From contig CAJVYZ010000002.1 of the NCBI GenBank assembly GCA_913009915.1, positions 1 to 18,434 on the forward strand: a stretch of 18,434 bases of DNA, in the 5' to 3' direction. Both the position numbers and the translations under genes were made by a program. This document shows, piece after piece, positions 1-11,460 of this stretch. A model generated the notes under the pieces. The model was not told where the DNA came from, did no database searches, and saw only the letters and a program-made list of their open reading frames with translations. The number at the start of each line of letters is the position of its first letter. Positions within the stretch are counted from its first letter, which is position 1. The DNA is from an uncultured Gemmatimonadota bacterium (GTDB lineage: Bacteria > Gemmatimonadota > Gemmatimonadetes > Gemmatimonadales > GWC2-71-9).

Positions 1-124
1 TCTTCTGTGGTTCATACTAGCCATCGCCATTCTTGTCTCTGTCGATCTCTCTCTCTCGCTCCGTCTCACCTCTTTTTCTACTTTACTGTCTCTATTCATT
101 TACCTTCTTTGTTTTTTTTTTTTT
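1..124. other. Non-biological sequencing noise and poly-T
   Basis: Positions 1-111 are pyrimidine-rich low-complexity sequence quite unlike the GC-rich remainder, and 112-124 are 13 T. This is what the reverse complement of an Illumina read looks like after it has run through insert and adapter into the homopolymer and noise beyond. Apparent open frames here are not genes. Confidence 0.93.
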
Positions 125-190
125 CAAGCAGAAGACGGCATACGAGATATATCAGTGTGACTGGAGTTCAGACGTGTGCTCTTCCGATCT
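125..190. other. Illumina P7/TruSeq adapter with index (contaminant)
   Basis: Positions 125-148 match the P7 flow-cell sequence, 149-156 are an 8-base index (ATATCAGT, reverse complement of ACTGATAT), and 157-190 match the TruSeq read-2 adapter ending in GCTCTTCCGATCT. The same adapter and index occur reverse-complemented at 18349-18414. Genuine DNA starts at 191. Confidence 0.98.
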
Positions 191-474
191 CCGCCCAGGT
201 TTGCGCTTTGGGCAGCGGGGGCGTCGGCGTGGATGGTGAACGGCTGCAGCCAGCCCTGGGGTGAAGGTTGCAGCCCCGCCTGTTCGAACCGGCGTGCCAG
301 GTAGGCCGCGGCCGTGTCGGCGCCAGGGGTGCCCGTCAGCCGCCCGCCGAGCCGGTCGTCGGCCAGAAATCTGACGTCTTCCACCAGTTGATCGGCGGCG
401 GTGCCTTGCCCGGTCAGTTGACCGGCGGCGCCAACCAGCAGCACTAGTGTCAGGTAGCTGGTAATCTGGTTCAT
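191..474 (-). CDS. M28-family aminopeptidase, N-terminal fragment
   Basis: Ninety-four genuine codons remain; the 95th runs into adapter. The start is ATG at 474-472. Residues 1-23 form a hydrophobic signal peptide, so the product is probably exported. The segment VRFLADDRLGGRLTGTPG followed by an AAAYLARRFEQAGLQP helix is the usual N-terminal pattern of M28 zinc aminopeptidases, in which the early part sits before the catalytic domain and can be followed by a PA insert. The zinc ligands lie beyond the break and cannot be checked. Family members usually have about 300-550 residues, so most of the gene is missing. It is transcribed divergently from the HEAT-repeat gene across a 206 bp gap. Family assignment is from N-terminal similarity only; exact substrate is unknown. 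Confidence 0.7.
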
Positions 475-680
475 AAATCGTTGATTTCGAATATATTAGA
501 TGTCCGGTGGGCACCCGGGAACACCCCGGGGACCAGTAATCTAACTACCTCGCCCAGGCCGGCTTGCAGCGGGGCCCGCGGTGGTGTGGCTCGGTCGGCG
601 CCAACGGGGCGCCGTTGCTGCTTGGCTGTTTTTCTTGGTAACTTGAGGCGCCTGTTCAGCGCCCAACCGTCCGGCACTCA

Positions 681-2138
681 ATGACCGCTCCGTCAACCGT
701 TCTGAGCTACCTCGCCAAGGTCGTCCATCTCATGCGCACGGCGCCCGACGATACCGAGGCGCAGCGGCAGACGTTCATGACGCTGGTGGCGGCGTTGGAG
801 GGTCAGGAGATGGTCATCGGCGCCGATCTGGGTGGCATGACGGTCAATAGCCACGCGGTACCCCAAGGCGCCCCGTTCGCCGCCGAGTTGCACGGCCAGT
901 TTACCGCCCACGGGGTCGGGATGATCACTCTTCCGGCCGAGCTCCCGACCGCTCCACTCATGATCCTTCTCCAAGCGCTGGCGCGTCCGCGCGGCGAAAT
1001 CCGCTCGGCCCGGGAGTTCGTCGACCTGCTCGATGTGGAGGGCAAGCGGCTGATTGCCGTTCGCGGACCCCGCGACTTACCGGCGGCGGACCAACTCGTC
1101 ACTCTCGATGCCTCGGATGACGGTCTCTCCGACACGTCCTTCAATGCGCCGCCGGCAGAGTCGGCGATGGAGGATTCTTCACGTCCGTTTTGGCAGGAAG
1201 AGGGAACGGCCCTCGATCCTCTGCGGGAGGCGCAGGTGGCGGTGGACGCCGCCGCGCGCGCCGGGCAGTGGCTCAAGGTGTTGGACATCATGGGGAAGAT
1301 CGTCGAGCAAGAAACGAAATCGACTGATCAGCTGCAGCACCGCCGGGATCGCCGGGCGATTCAGGCGATGGCCCCGCGGCGCACCATCGAAGCACTGGCT
1401 GAGCTCAGCCTGCAAGGCCACCGGCGGACTGTGTCGGCCATTCTGCAACAGCTCGGGGCCGAGGCGACCGTCGCCCTGCTGGAGTTGATGGCCAGTGCCC
1501 CGACGATCAAGGCGCGCAGGGAGTACTTCACGCTGTTGTCGCAGATGCGGCTGGGGACGGACGCAATCATCAACCGCCTGTCGGACGACAACTGGTTCGT
1601 GGTGCGGAACGTGGCGGAGTTGTGCGGTGAGCTGGGGCTCGAGGACGCGGTGCCGCGCCTGGCCAATCAGGTGGATCACCCCGATCCCAGGGTACGGCGT
1701 GCCATTGTGGGGGCCTTGGCCAGAATCGGTACCAACCAAGCCGCAGAGCCGCTGCGTCAGGCACTGCACGATCCGGAGCCGACCGTCAGACTACAGGTCG
1801 CTCAGACGCTGGATGGCGGGAAGTCACGGGGGCTGGCCATGACGGTGGCGCTCATGCTGGATGAGGAACGGCACCCGGACGTGCGCCGTGAACTGCACTT
1901 GGCCCTCGGACGTATCGGGACTATGGAGGCGATCCAGGCGCTGGTTCGGTCGTCGAAGCCCGGGCGGGCCTTGTTCGGACGTAAGCCTACCGCCATCAGG
2001 GTGGCAGCGGTGCAGGGGCTGGCGCTGTGCAACCGCCCGGAGGCGTTCGCCGCGCTCAAGGAATTGGCCTCAGATAAAACCGCCGAGGTGCGAAACGCGG
2101 CCCGCGAAGCGCTCGGTGCCTTCGAGACCAGGACGTAA
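681..2138 (+). CDS. HEAT-repeat protein with uncharacterised N-terminal domain
   Basis: A 485-residue protein without signal peptide or membrane segment, so probably cytoplasmic. Residues 1-130 form a globular domain containing GMTVNSHAVPQGAPFAAEL and GVGMITLPAELP, followed by a polar linker (about 140-180) and a helical region from 180. From about 300 there are HEAT/PBS-lyase-like helical repeats; clear units start near D303, H333 (HPDPRVRRAIVGALARIG), D364, H398 (HPDVRRELHLALGRIG), K435 and D465 (DKTAEVRNAAREALG). HEAT arrays are protein-protein scaffolds; no catalytic motif is visible. The N-terminal domain reminds me of the region preceding HD-GYP phosphodiesterase domains in some related bacteria, but that is recollection. 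The ATG has no obvious Shine-Dalgarno. The stop codon directly abuts that of the convergent M42 gene. Role unknown; scaffold or regulator is the best guess. Confidence 0.85.
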   Translation: MTAPSTVLSYLAKVVHLMRTAPDDTEAQRQTFMTLVAALEGQEMVIGADLGGMTVNSHAVPQGAPFAAELHGQFTAHGVGMITLPAELPTAPLMILLQALARPRGEIRSAREFVDLLDVEGKRLIAVRGPRDLPAADQLVTLDASDDGLSDTSFNAPPAESAMEDSSRPFWQEEGTALDPLREAQVAVDAAARAGQWLKVLDIMGKIVEQETKSTDQLQHRRDRRAIQAMAPRRTIEALAELSLQGHRRTVSAILQQLGAEATVALLELMASAPTIKARREYFTLLSQMRLGTDAIINRLSDDNWFVVRNVAELCGELGLEDAVPRLANQVDHPDPRVRRAIVGALARIGTNQAAEPLRQALHDPEPTVRLQVAQTLDGGKSRGLAMTVALMLDEERHPDVRRELHLALGRIGTMEAIQALVRSSKPGRALFGRKPTAIRVAAVQGLALCNRPEAFAALKELASDKTAEVRNAAREALGAFETRT

Positions 2139-3206
2139 TCATCGCGGAACGAAATCTGTTTCTGCGGTCAGCCGTCTGACGAATGCGGCCAGGAGATCAG
2201 CGGCACGCTCGAGGTCGTGCAACACTACCATCTCGTTGGGACTGTGCATGTAGCGATTGGGGACGGACACCAGCCCTGTGGCCACGCCACGGTGGGCGGT
2301 GAAGATGGCATCGGCGTCGGTTCCGGTCATGCGCGGGGCGGCCTGCAGGGTGTAGGGAATGTCTTCCGCCTCCGCAGCCTCAGCGAGCAACTCGGCCACG
2401 ATCGGATTGACCGCCGAACCGCGCGACAGGACGGGCCCCCCGCCGAGTTTGACGTCACCGTATTGCTTCTTCTCGACGCCAGGATGATCCGTGGCGTGGG
2501 TGACATCCACTACGATCGCCACGTCGGCTTCCATGCCGGTGGCCGACGTCCGGGCGCCGCCCCCGGTATGGGCAATTTCTTCCTGCGATGTTGCCACCGC
2601 CGTAACACGGGCATCGGGCCGGTCGCCGGCCAACCGCCTGAGGGCTTCGAGCACTACGAAGGCACCGATGCGGTTGTCGAGGCTACGGCTGACGATGCGG
2701 CCGTTGGGCAGCTCCCGGATGCTCGATCCCAACACGCCGGCGTCGCCCACTCGGATCCGGGCTTCGGCCTCCTTCTTGGACGTTGCGCCGATGTCGAGCC
2801 AAAGATCCTTGGCCTTGCTGACTTTGTCGCGCTCGTCCGCCTCGATCAGATGCACGGCTTTCTTGCCAATGACTCCGAGGACCGGACCGTCCCTCCCGAG
2901 GAGATGCACGCGTTGGCCGACGAATACCTGATGATCCCAACCACCGATCGGATCGAAGTACAGAAACCCGTCGTCGTCGATGTAGGTGACCATCAATCCG
3001 ATTTCATCGATGTGTCCGGCAAACATCACGCGCGGGCGCCCGGTGCCGTTGATGGTGGCGAGCGAACTGCCGCTGATCTCGGCGCGTACGTCGTCGGCGA
3101 ACCCCTCGGCCTCGGTGCGCCACACTCGGGCCGGTGCCGTTTCGAATCCCGACGGACCCGGCGCGTCGAGCAAGGCCTTCAGGAAATTGAGCGATTGTGC
3201 GTTCAT
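2139..3206 (-). CDS. M42-family metallopeptidase (TET/glutamyl aminopeptidase-like)
   Basis: A 355-residue cytosolic di-metal aminopeptidase, probably acting on oligopeptides as a large oligomer. Expected ligands are visible: H65 in FAGHIDEIGL, bridging D177 in SRSLDNRIGAF, catalytic E209 with metal-binding E210 in TSQEEIAHTGGGAR, D234 in VDVTHATDHPG and H321 in NRYMHSPNEMV. All catalytic positions are intact. I chose the ATG at 3206 over an upstream GTG at 3263 because the protein then starts at the family-like MNAQSLNFLKALLDAPGPSG and AGGA lies just upstream at 3214-3211. The gene is divergent from the aminotransferase (128 bp gap) and convergent with the HEAT gene with no gap. Family members include endoglucanase-annotated, FrvX- and TET-like enzymes; the exact peptide preference cannot be read from sequence. 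Confidence 0.93.
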   Translation of the reverse strand: MNAQSLNFLKALLDAPGPSGFETAPARVWRTEAEGFADDVRAEISGSSLATINGTGRPRVMFAGHIDEIGLMVTYIDDDGFLYFDPIGGWDHQVFVGQRVHLLGRDGPVLGVIGKKAVHLIEADERDKVSKAKDLWLDIGATSKKEAEARIRVGDAGVLGSSIRELPNGRIVSRSLDNRIGAFVVLEALRRLAGDRPDARVTAVATSQEEIAHTGGGARTSATGMEADVAIVVDVTHATDHPGVEKKQYGDVKLGGGPVLSRGSAVNPIVAELLAEAAEAEDIPYTLQAAPRMTGTDADAIFTAHRGVATGLVSVPNRYMHSPNEMVVLHDLERAADLLAAFVRRLTAETDFVPR

Positions 3207-3334
3207 GGTATCCTGCGATTGGAGGAGGCGGTCGCTGGCCTCCTGACCGGAGCCGTCGTGCACGCCAAGGCTTGTGCCCCCACCGGGGCGTCAGGATATT
3301 AACGCGCTCCTCCCACTCGAACCACCTCGGGCAT

Positions 3335-4495
3335 ATGCATACAGCCGCACGGACGCATTCGTTTACCGAGTCGGTCATCCGGGGGATGACGCGACTGGCC
3401 AACCAACACGATGCCATCAATCTGGCGCAGGGATTCCCCAACTTTCCGTCCCCGACACTGCTGAAGGATGCCGCCGTCAGGGCTATCCGCGCCGACTTGA
3501 ATCAGTACGCCATCACCTGGGGTAGCGCGCGGCTCCGGCAGGCGCTGGCGGACAAGTATCGAGACTGGTACGGCATGGCGGTCGATCCCGACTCGGAAGT
3601 GACCGTGACCTGCGGGGCCACCGAAGCGATGGCGGTAGCCATGTTGGCCCTGGTAGACCCGGGCGACGAAGTCATCGTGTTCGAGCCGTTCTACGAAAAT
3701 TACGGCCCCGACGCCATCCTGTCCGGTGCCAGCCCGGTGTTCGTGCCGCTCCCGACCAGCGGATCGTTCGATCTCGACCGGCTGCGCCACGCGTTTTCGT
3801 CACGGACCCGCGCCATCATCGTCAATACCCCCAACAATCCTACCGGCCGGGTGTTGACGGGTGACGAGTTGTCTGCCATAGCCGAGTTGTGCTGCGAACA
3901 CGACAGCTATGCCTTCACCGACGAGATCTACGAGCACATCTACTACCAGGGCGAACACGTGCCGCTCGCCACTTTCCCCGGCATGCGCGAACGAACCATC
4001 ACCATAAGCGGTTACTCCAAGACCTTCAGCATCACCGGCTGGCGCGTCGGGACCATCGTGGCCCCGCCTGAGGCAACCGATGCCATCCGCAAGGTGCACG
4101 ACTTTCTCACTGTCGGGGCGCCCGCTCCCCTGCAGGATGCGGTTGCCGCCGGCCTGGAGACCCTCGATCGGACGTTCTACGATCAGCTGGCGGCCGAGTA
4201 CCGCCAGCGACGCGACGTTCTGTGTGATGCGCTGCTAGCCGCCGGGTTCGCCTGTACCTCGCCGCAAGGCGCCTACTACGTGATGGCCGATTTCAGGGCG
4301 CTCAGTGATCGCTCCGACGTGGATTTTGCCGAGTGGCTGACCCGCGACGTCGGCGTGGCGCCGGTTCCCGGGTCGAGTTTCTATCACGATGCGAGCGGCG
4401 GCCGCACGACGGTCCGGTTCGCCTTCTGTAAGACGATCGACTTGTTGGAACAAGCCGCGCAACGGCTGCAGGGGGTACGAGCTGGGGAAGGTTGA
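3335..4495 (+). CDS. PLP-dependent class I aminotransferase
   Basis: A 386-residue fold-type I aminotransferase. Motifs in order: INLAQGFPNFPSP (substrate lid), VTCGATEAMAVAMLAL (PLP phosphate-binding turn), NTPNNPTGR (N168 contacts the PLP ring O3), TDEIYEH (D196 pairs with the pyridine N), SGYSKTFSITGWRVG (K229 is the Schiff-base lysine, R237 binds phosphate) and RFAFCKT (R361 binds the substrate carboxylate). The QGFP and SITGWR signatures place it near methionine aminotransferase (YbdL), kynurenine aminotransferase and related broad-specificity enzymes. The ATG at 3335 gives the family-like N-terminus; the frame stays open upstream to 3197, but that extension would overlap the start of the divergent M42 gene. 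There is no clear Shine-Dalgarno. Neighbouring peptidases fit amino-acid catabolism. Substrate uncertain. Confidence 0.93.
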   Translation: MHTAARTHSFTESVIRGMTRLANQHDAINLAQGFPNFPSPTLLKDAAVRAIRADLNQYAITWGSARLRQALADKYRDWYGMAVDPDSEVTVTCGATEAMAVAMLALVDPGDEVIVFEPFYENYGPDAILSGASPVFVPLPTSGSFDLDRLRHAFSSRTRAIIVNTPNNPTGRVLTGDELSAIAELCCEHDSYAFTDEIYEHIYYQGEHVPLATFPGMRERTITISGYSKTFSITGWRVGTIVAPPEATDAIRKVHDFLTVGAPAPLQDAVAAGLETLDRTFYDQLAAEYRQRRDVLCDALLAAGFACTSPQGAYYVMADFRALSDRSDVDFAEWLTRDVGVAPVPGSSFYHDASGGRTTVRFAFCKTIDLLEQAAQRLQGVRAGEG

Positions 4496-4516
4496 GGCTG
4501 AGGTCTGAAGTCTGAG
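4496..4516. repeat. Heptamer tandem repeat between convergent genes
   Basis: Three consecutive 7-base units, GGCTGAG, GTCTGAA and GTCTGAG, fill almost the whole 23 bp between the aminotransferase stop and the PBP4 stop. No terminator hairpin is seen here. Confidence 0.6.
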
Positions 4517-4518
4517 TG

Positions 4519-6168
4519 CTACCTACGTGCGGCCCGGTCCGGCGCGGTCATCGTCGCGCTCAAAGCGCGCTCCAACATCATGATCTCGAACTGCAGATCG
4601 ACCGGGTCGGTCTCGGCACCCAGCTGGATCGGATCGCGCTCGCCAAAGTCTTCCGGAACTACGACCCCATTGGCGCCGAGCTGTCGGAACAACTGCCACT
4701 GCGCCCGCCGGGCCGCATTGGGCCGCGGACCATTGTACATGAGCGAGATGGTCAGAACCCCATCTGGCCGGCCGAGGTAGCCGACGATGGTCGATACCCG
4801 CCTCAGGGTACCGGTCTTGGCCCTGACCACGCCCCGCGCCGGGAGGCCGCGCTGCAACCCCCGGAGTGTTCCCGAACCGGCTACCGGGAGGAGTTGGGGA
4901 AAGTTCCGACCGGCCTCGGTGGACGGGAAGCGCGCCAGATACGCCGTGAACGCTGCGGGCGAGACCCGGTCGTCATAGGACAAGCCGCTGCCGTCTACCA
5001 AGCGGACTCCCGAGTGGCCGCTAACCTGACGCACGTGGTCCGTCAGTTGCGCGGCGGACCCTTCGTCCCCGGCAGCCCACCGGAGCAGGAGTTCTGCGCC
5101 GAGGTTGTTGCTCCGCTTGTTGATATCGGCAGCCAGCGAATCGAAGGTCGGCGAAACGACCTCCGCCAACACCATGGCTGATCCGGTCGTGTCCACCAGG
5201 CGGCGGCGGGAGATCCACCGAATGCCGGCCCGGCGGAGGGCGCTGGCCCATGCCACGGTGAGTACCGCCCTTGGGTCGGTGGTGGCGACCGCCAGGTACT
5301 TGGTCGGGGCCCGGGCACCGATGGTGCCCGTGACCACCCAGCCACCATTCCCGGTGGACCGGACGCGGAGCCGGGTTGCTCGTCCGGACACCGTGGTCGC
5401 TTTGACCTGGATGATCGCGCTCACGCCCCGGGGACGTTCCCAGGATATCCTGGCCGGGTTCCCGGTGCGCTTTCCAGGCTTGACCCGAAAGGCGACCGTG
5501 TTCTCGTTGATGGTGAGGGCGCCGACGAGCGGGGCGAACAACCTCCCCCGATGGCGTGACGACCAGGCGTCCGGATAGGTGGCGTCGGCCGGACCGTCTG
5601 CGCTCTGGATATCGAGCCGGCCCACCAGTTTCCGAATGCCCAGTGCCCGGAGCTGAACGGCCAGTTGGTCGAGAGTGGGACCCGCCTTCCCCCGCCCCAA
5701 TGAGGGATCACCGTTCAGCTCCAGGGCCCACGAGCCAACCCAGGTGCCGTTGGTGGAATCGACCCGTCCCCGTCCCAGGACCCTGGTGGGCCTGCGGGCT
5801 GTCCCGCCGACCTCGCTCCGGGCGAATCCCGTAGTGAGGACCTTGACCGCCGAGGCCGGAACCAGCGGGGTGTCGGCTTCGATGCCCCAGAGTACGTTGC
5901 CGCTCTGGTCGGCGATGGCGATGCCCCAGGCTCCCGGTGCCGACCGCCGGGCGGCGCGGAACCAGGTGGTGAGGTCGCTCTGTTCGTCTGGCGCAAGTTG
6001 CTGGCCCTCGAGCGGGGCAGCCATCAGCAGGCCGACGGCCACCAGCCACCATCCCACCCGAGGGCTTCTCGGGTGGGTCCGGTGGTGCTGTGATGTGGTT
6101 GGCCTGGTCACGTTTGCTGAATTCCTCCGCAAAGGGTCCGGTTCTTGGTCGTCGCTTTTGGTATTCAT
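4519..6168 (-). CDS. dacB: D-Ala-D-Ala carboxypeptidase/endopeptidase (PBP4, S13)
   Basis: A 549-residue class C penicillin-binding protein that trims or cleaves peptidoglycan peptide cross-links in the periplasm. The three active-site motifs are intact: S106-A-V-K109, S353-N-N355 and K451-T-G453, with VDGSGLSYDDRVSP between the last two. Residues 38-56 (VGWWLVAVGLLMAAPLEGQ) form a signal peptide after an unusually long polar N-terminus. That makes the in-frame GTG at 6111 a serious alternative start: it gives a 20-residue n-region and has GGAGG at 6128-6124, though 12 bases away. I list the ATG at 6168. The large insert between SxxK and SxN is typical of S13 enzymes. It lies 104 bp downstream of acyl-CoA dehydrogenase on the same strand, with no functional link evident. 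Confidence 0.92.
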   Translation of the reverse strand: MNTKSDDQEPDPLRRNSANVTRPTTSQHHRTHPRSPRVGWWLVAVGLLMAAPLEGQQLAPDEQSDLTTWFRAARRSAPGAWGIAIADQSGNVLWGIEADTPLVPASAVKVLTTGFARSEVGGTARRPTRVLGRGRVDSTNGTWVGSWALELNGDPSLGRGKAGPTLDQLAVQLRALGIRKLVGRLDIQSADGPADATYPDAWSSRHRGRLFAPLVGALTINENTVAFRVKPGKRTGNPARISWERPRGVSAIIQVKATTVSGRATRLRVRSTGNGGWVVTGTIGARAPTKYLAVATTDPRAVLTVAWASALRRAGIRWISRRRLVDTTGSAMVLAEVVSPTFDSLAADINKRSNNLGAELLLRWAAGDEGSAAQLTDHVRQVSGHSGVRLVDGSGLSYDDRVSPAAFTAYLARFPSTEAGRNFPQLLPVAGSGTLRGLQRGLPARGVVRAKTGTLRRVSTIVGYLGRPDGVLTISLMYNGPRPNAARRAQWQLFRQLGANGVVVPEDFGERDPIQLGAETDPVDLQFEIMMLERALSATMTAPDRAARR

Positions 6169-6272
6169 GTGCAAGCTTCGTTCCGTGCCGGAAACCCTTT
6201 CAAACAGCCAAGTTAGGCGCATTGGAGGCCGTTTTCGATCGGGTAACCTTGCAAATTGGCAGGGTGTGGATT

Positions 6273-7439
6273 CTAGGCGCGTAGCAGCTGCTTGGCGATA
6301 GTCTGCAGCTGCATGTTGCTGGTGCCCTCGTAGATAGTGCCAATTTTTGCGTCGCGGTAGAACTTCTCGACCGGATATTCTCGCGAGTAGCCGTAGCCCC
6401 CGAAGAGTTCGACGCACTGCGAAGTGACCCGGTCGGCCATCTGCGAACTGTAGAGCTTGGCCATGGCGGCTTCACGGAGAAACGGTTGCCCCGCGTCCTT
6501 GGTTCTGGCCGCGTTGTAGACCATGAGCCGGGCTGCCTCGAGTTCGGTGTCCATCTGGGCCAACTGAAACTGCACGGCCTGGAACTCGGCGATCGGCTTG
6601 CCGAACTGCTCGCGCTCCTTGGTGTACCGGATGGCGGCGTCGAGCGCCCCGCGAGCCACACCGACCATTTGGGCGCCGATCCCGATGCGCCCTTCGTTGA
6701 GGGTGGCCATGGCGATCTTGTAGCCCTGGCCGACGGGCCCGAACACATTTTCTTGAGGAACCCGACACCCCTCGAGGATCAGTTCGGTGGTACTCGAGGC
6801 GCGGATGCCCAGCTTGCTCTCTCTCTTCCCGACGGAGAAGCCCTCGAAATCCCGCTTGATCAGGAACGCGGTAATGCCCTTGTAGCCCTTGTCGAAGTCG
6901 GCATTGGCGAACACGATGAAGAACTCGGCCTCGGCGCCGTTGGTGACCCAGAACTTGCGACCCGTCAACTCCCAGTGGCCGCCCTTGTCTTCCGCCTTCG
7001 TGGTCAAGGCGAAGGCGTCGCTGCCGGCTCCCGGCTCGGATAGCGCAAAGGCGCCGAGCATGTCGCTGGCCAGACGGGGACAGTACCGGTCCAGTTGTTC
7101 GTCGGTGCCCCAGCGGAGCACGGCGTTGTTTACCAACGTGTTGTGGACGTCGACGTAAATGGCTGCCGAGGCGTCCACCCGAGCCAGTTCCTCGATGGCC
7201 AGCATGGCCATGAAAATGGATCCGCCGGCACCGCCTCGTTGCTCGGGGATCTCGATGCCCATGAGGCCCATCTCGAAGAAGCTGGAGATGATGTCCGGGT
7301 GGAACTTCGAAGCCTCATCCATGTCGTGCACATGGGGGGCGATCGCGCTTTCGGCAAACTCGCGTACCGCCTCGCGCAGCATCTCCTCTTCTTCGGAGAG
7401 GGTGGTCAGCGGACTGGCAGCGGCGGTGACGTCACTCAT
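6273..7439 (-). CDS. Acyl-CoA dehydrogenase (short/branched-chain type)
   Basis: A 388-residue FAD-dependent enzyme that introduces the alpha-beta double bond into acyl-CoA and passes electrons to ETF. Seen: FALSEPGAGSDA (FAD/substrate motif, about 131-142), FWVTNGAEAEFF (about 163-174), REQFGKPIAEFQAVQFQLA (C-terminal helical domain) and IYEGTSNMQLQT with catalytic Glu at 371, the position used by short- and medium-chain and branched-chain enzymes. The VDVHNTLVNN segment resembles 2-methyl-branched-chain acyl-CoA dehydrogenases. Full length and intact. The start is supported by GAGGTG at 7452-7447, seven bases before the ATG. It has its own sigma-70-like promoter overlapped by a long dyad (separate entries). 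Chain-length specificity is uncertain. Confidence 0.95.
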   Translation of the reverse strand: MSDVTAAASPLTTLSEEEEMLREAVREFAESAIAPHVHDMDEASKFHPDIISSFFEMGLMGIEIPEQRGGAGGSIFMAMLAIEELARVDASAAIYVDVHNTLVNNAVLRWGTDEQLDRYCPRLASDMLGAFALSEPGAGSDAFALTTKAEDKGGHWELTGRKFWVTNGAEAEFFIVFANADFDKGYKGITAFLIKRDFEGFSVGKRESKLGIRASSTTELILEGCRVPQENVFGPVGQGYKIAMATLNEGRIGIGAQMVGVARGALDAAIRYTKEREQFGKPIAEFQAVQFQLAQMDTELEAARLMVYNAARTKDAGQPFLREAAMAKLYSSQMADRVTSQCVELFGGYGYSREYPVEKFYRDAKIGTIYEGTSNMQLQTIAKQLLRA

Positions 7440-7446
7440 CAGGGAA

Positions 7447-7452
7447 CACCTC
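7447..7452 (-). promoter_or_regulatory. Ribosome-binding site of acyl-CoA dehydrogenase
   Basis: GAGGTG on the minus strand, seven bases upstream of the ATG at 7439. It fixes the start of this gene and is one of the clearer Shine-Dalgarno sites in the window. Confidence 0.75.
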
Positions 7453-7479
7453 GATAGTTCTCAAGCACCGGGAGACCTA

Positions 7480-7506
7480 GGACCGGGGAGTATATCGCCC
7501 CGGTCC
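7480..7506. promoter_or_regulatory. Candidate operator: 9+9 bp dyad over the -10 box
   Basis: GGACCGGGG (7480-7488), a 9-base spacer, then CCCCGGTCC (7498-7506): a perfect 9 bp inverted repeat. The spacer contains the AGTATA that reads TATACT, the -10 box, on the minus strand. A repressor bound here would block RNA polymerase at the acyl-CoA dehydrogenase promoter. TetR- or GntR-type regulators often bind such dyads at fatty-acid or branched-chain degradation genes, but no regulator gene is in the window. It could alternatively fold as a hairpin in read-through metH RNA; it has no U-tract. Confidence 0.6.
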
Positions 7507-7517
7507 GGCTGGTACAA
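7489..7517 (-). promoter_or_regulatory. Sigma-70-like promoter of acyl-CoA dehydrogenase
   Basis: On the minus strand, TTGTAC (7517-7512), a 17-base spacer and TATACT (7494-7489). The predicted start of transcription near 7482 gives a leader of roughly 40 bases before the ATG at 7439. Spacing and -10 are close to consensus. Confidence 0.6.
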
Positions 7518-7579
7518 TGGAGCGGCGCGGGCAGCGAGAAGGTGCTGCTCTCCTACTGTTGTCAAATTCCTAGCCGTCC

Positions 7580-7616
7580 TACCGCCTGTTACCGCCTTAC
7601 CGCCCTACCGCCCTAC

Positions 7617-7617
<1 letters not shown>
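7580..7617. repeat. Octamer tandem repeat just after metH
   Basis: Four units of TACCGCC plus one base (7580-7589 with a two-base insertion, then 7590-7597, 7598-7605 and 7606-7613) and a partial fifth. On the minus strand it reads as GGTAGGGC-type units starting at the metH stop codon. Such a short-period repeat could vary in copy number between strains. Confidence 0.75.
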
Positions 7618-11330
<3,713 letters not shown>

Positions 11331-11362
11331 AGTCCGGCTTCTTTCTGCCCAGAATACCAAAA

Positions 11363-11388
11363 GCCCCGGAGTCGACTCGCTCCGGGGC
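11363..11388 (-). terminator. Terminator-like hairpin 33 bp before metH
   Basis: Perfect 9 bp stem: GCCCCGGAG at 11363-11371 and CTCCGGGGC at 11380-11388, with an 8-base loop. On the minus strand it is followed directly by TTTT (11362-11359). It could end transcription from the YggT operon or act as an attenuator inside the metH leader. The U-tract is short, so efficiency is uncertain. The plus strand has no U-tract after it. Confidence 0.6.
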
Positions 11389-11411
11389 AGGGCGGTTTAG
11401 CGGTTTGTTTA

Positions 11412-11460
11412 ACGTGGCCGCAATCGCGACAAATTACCACGTACCCCGAATTGTGATTGC
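11412..11460 (-). other. Overlapping inverted repeats in the metH leader
   Basis: Two pairings share the same bases. One joins 11455-11460 with 11420-11425 (GCAATC/GATTGC) and 11451-11454 with 11429-11432, with a 3-base bulge. The other joins ACGTGG and CCACGT (11437-11442 with 11412-11417). With only two bases between the helices on the 3' side, both cannot readily form together, so they look mutually exclusive. I do not recognise a SAM, SAH or cobalamin riboswitch consensus. Conservation is unknown. Confidence 0.35.

Noticed and set aside
7..264. Open frames across the left end, including an 85-residue frame
   Set aside because: They consist of noise, poly-T and Illumina adapter; only sequence from 191 on is genuine, and there the M28 gene occupies the other strand.
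602..635. CAACGG/CCGTTG hairpin followed by a T-rich stretch upstream of the HEAT gene as a terminator
   Set aside because: The T run begins more than ten bases after a 6 bp stem and no plus-strand gene precedes it within genuine sequence.
2217..3302. 361-residue plus-strand frame opposite the M42 peptidase
   Set aside because: Antisense shadow of a gene with complete metal-binding motifs; no recognisable domain.
3272..3302. TTGTGC and TATTAA as an aminotransferase promoter
   Set aside because: The spacer is 19 bases and the -35 is weak; not strong enough to list as a feature.
11412..11460. Reading the overlapping metH leader repeats as an H-type pseudoknot riboswitch
   Set aside because: The two bases linking the helices are too few to span the longer stem, and no known SAM-II or SAH motif matches. 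Kept only as competing helices.
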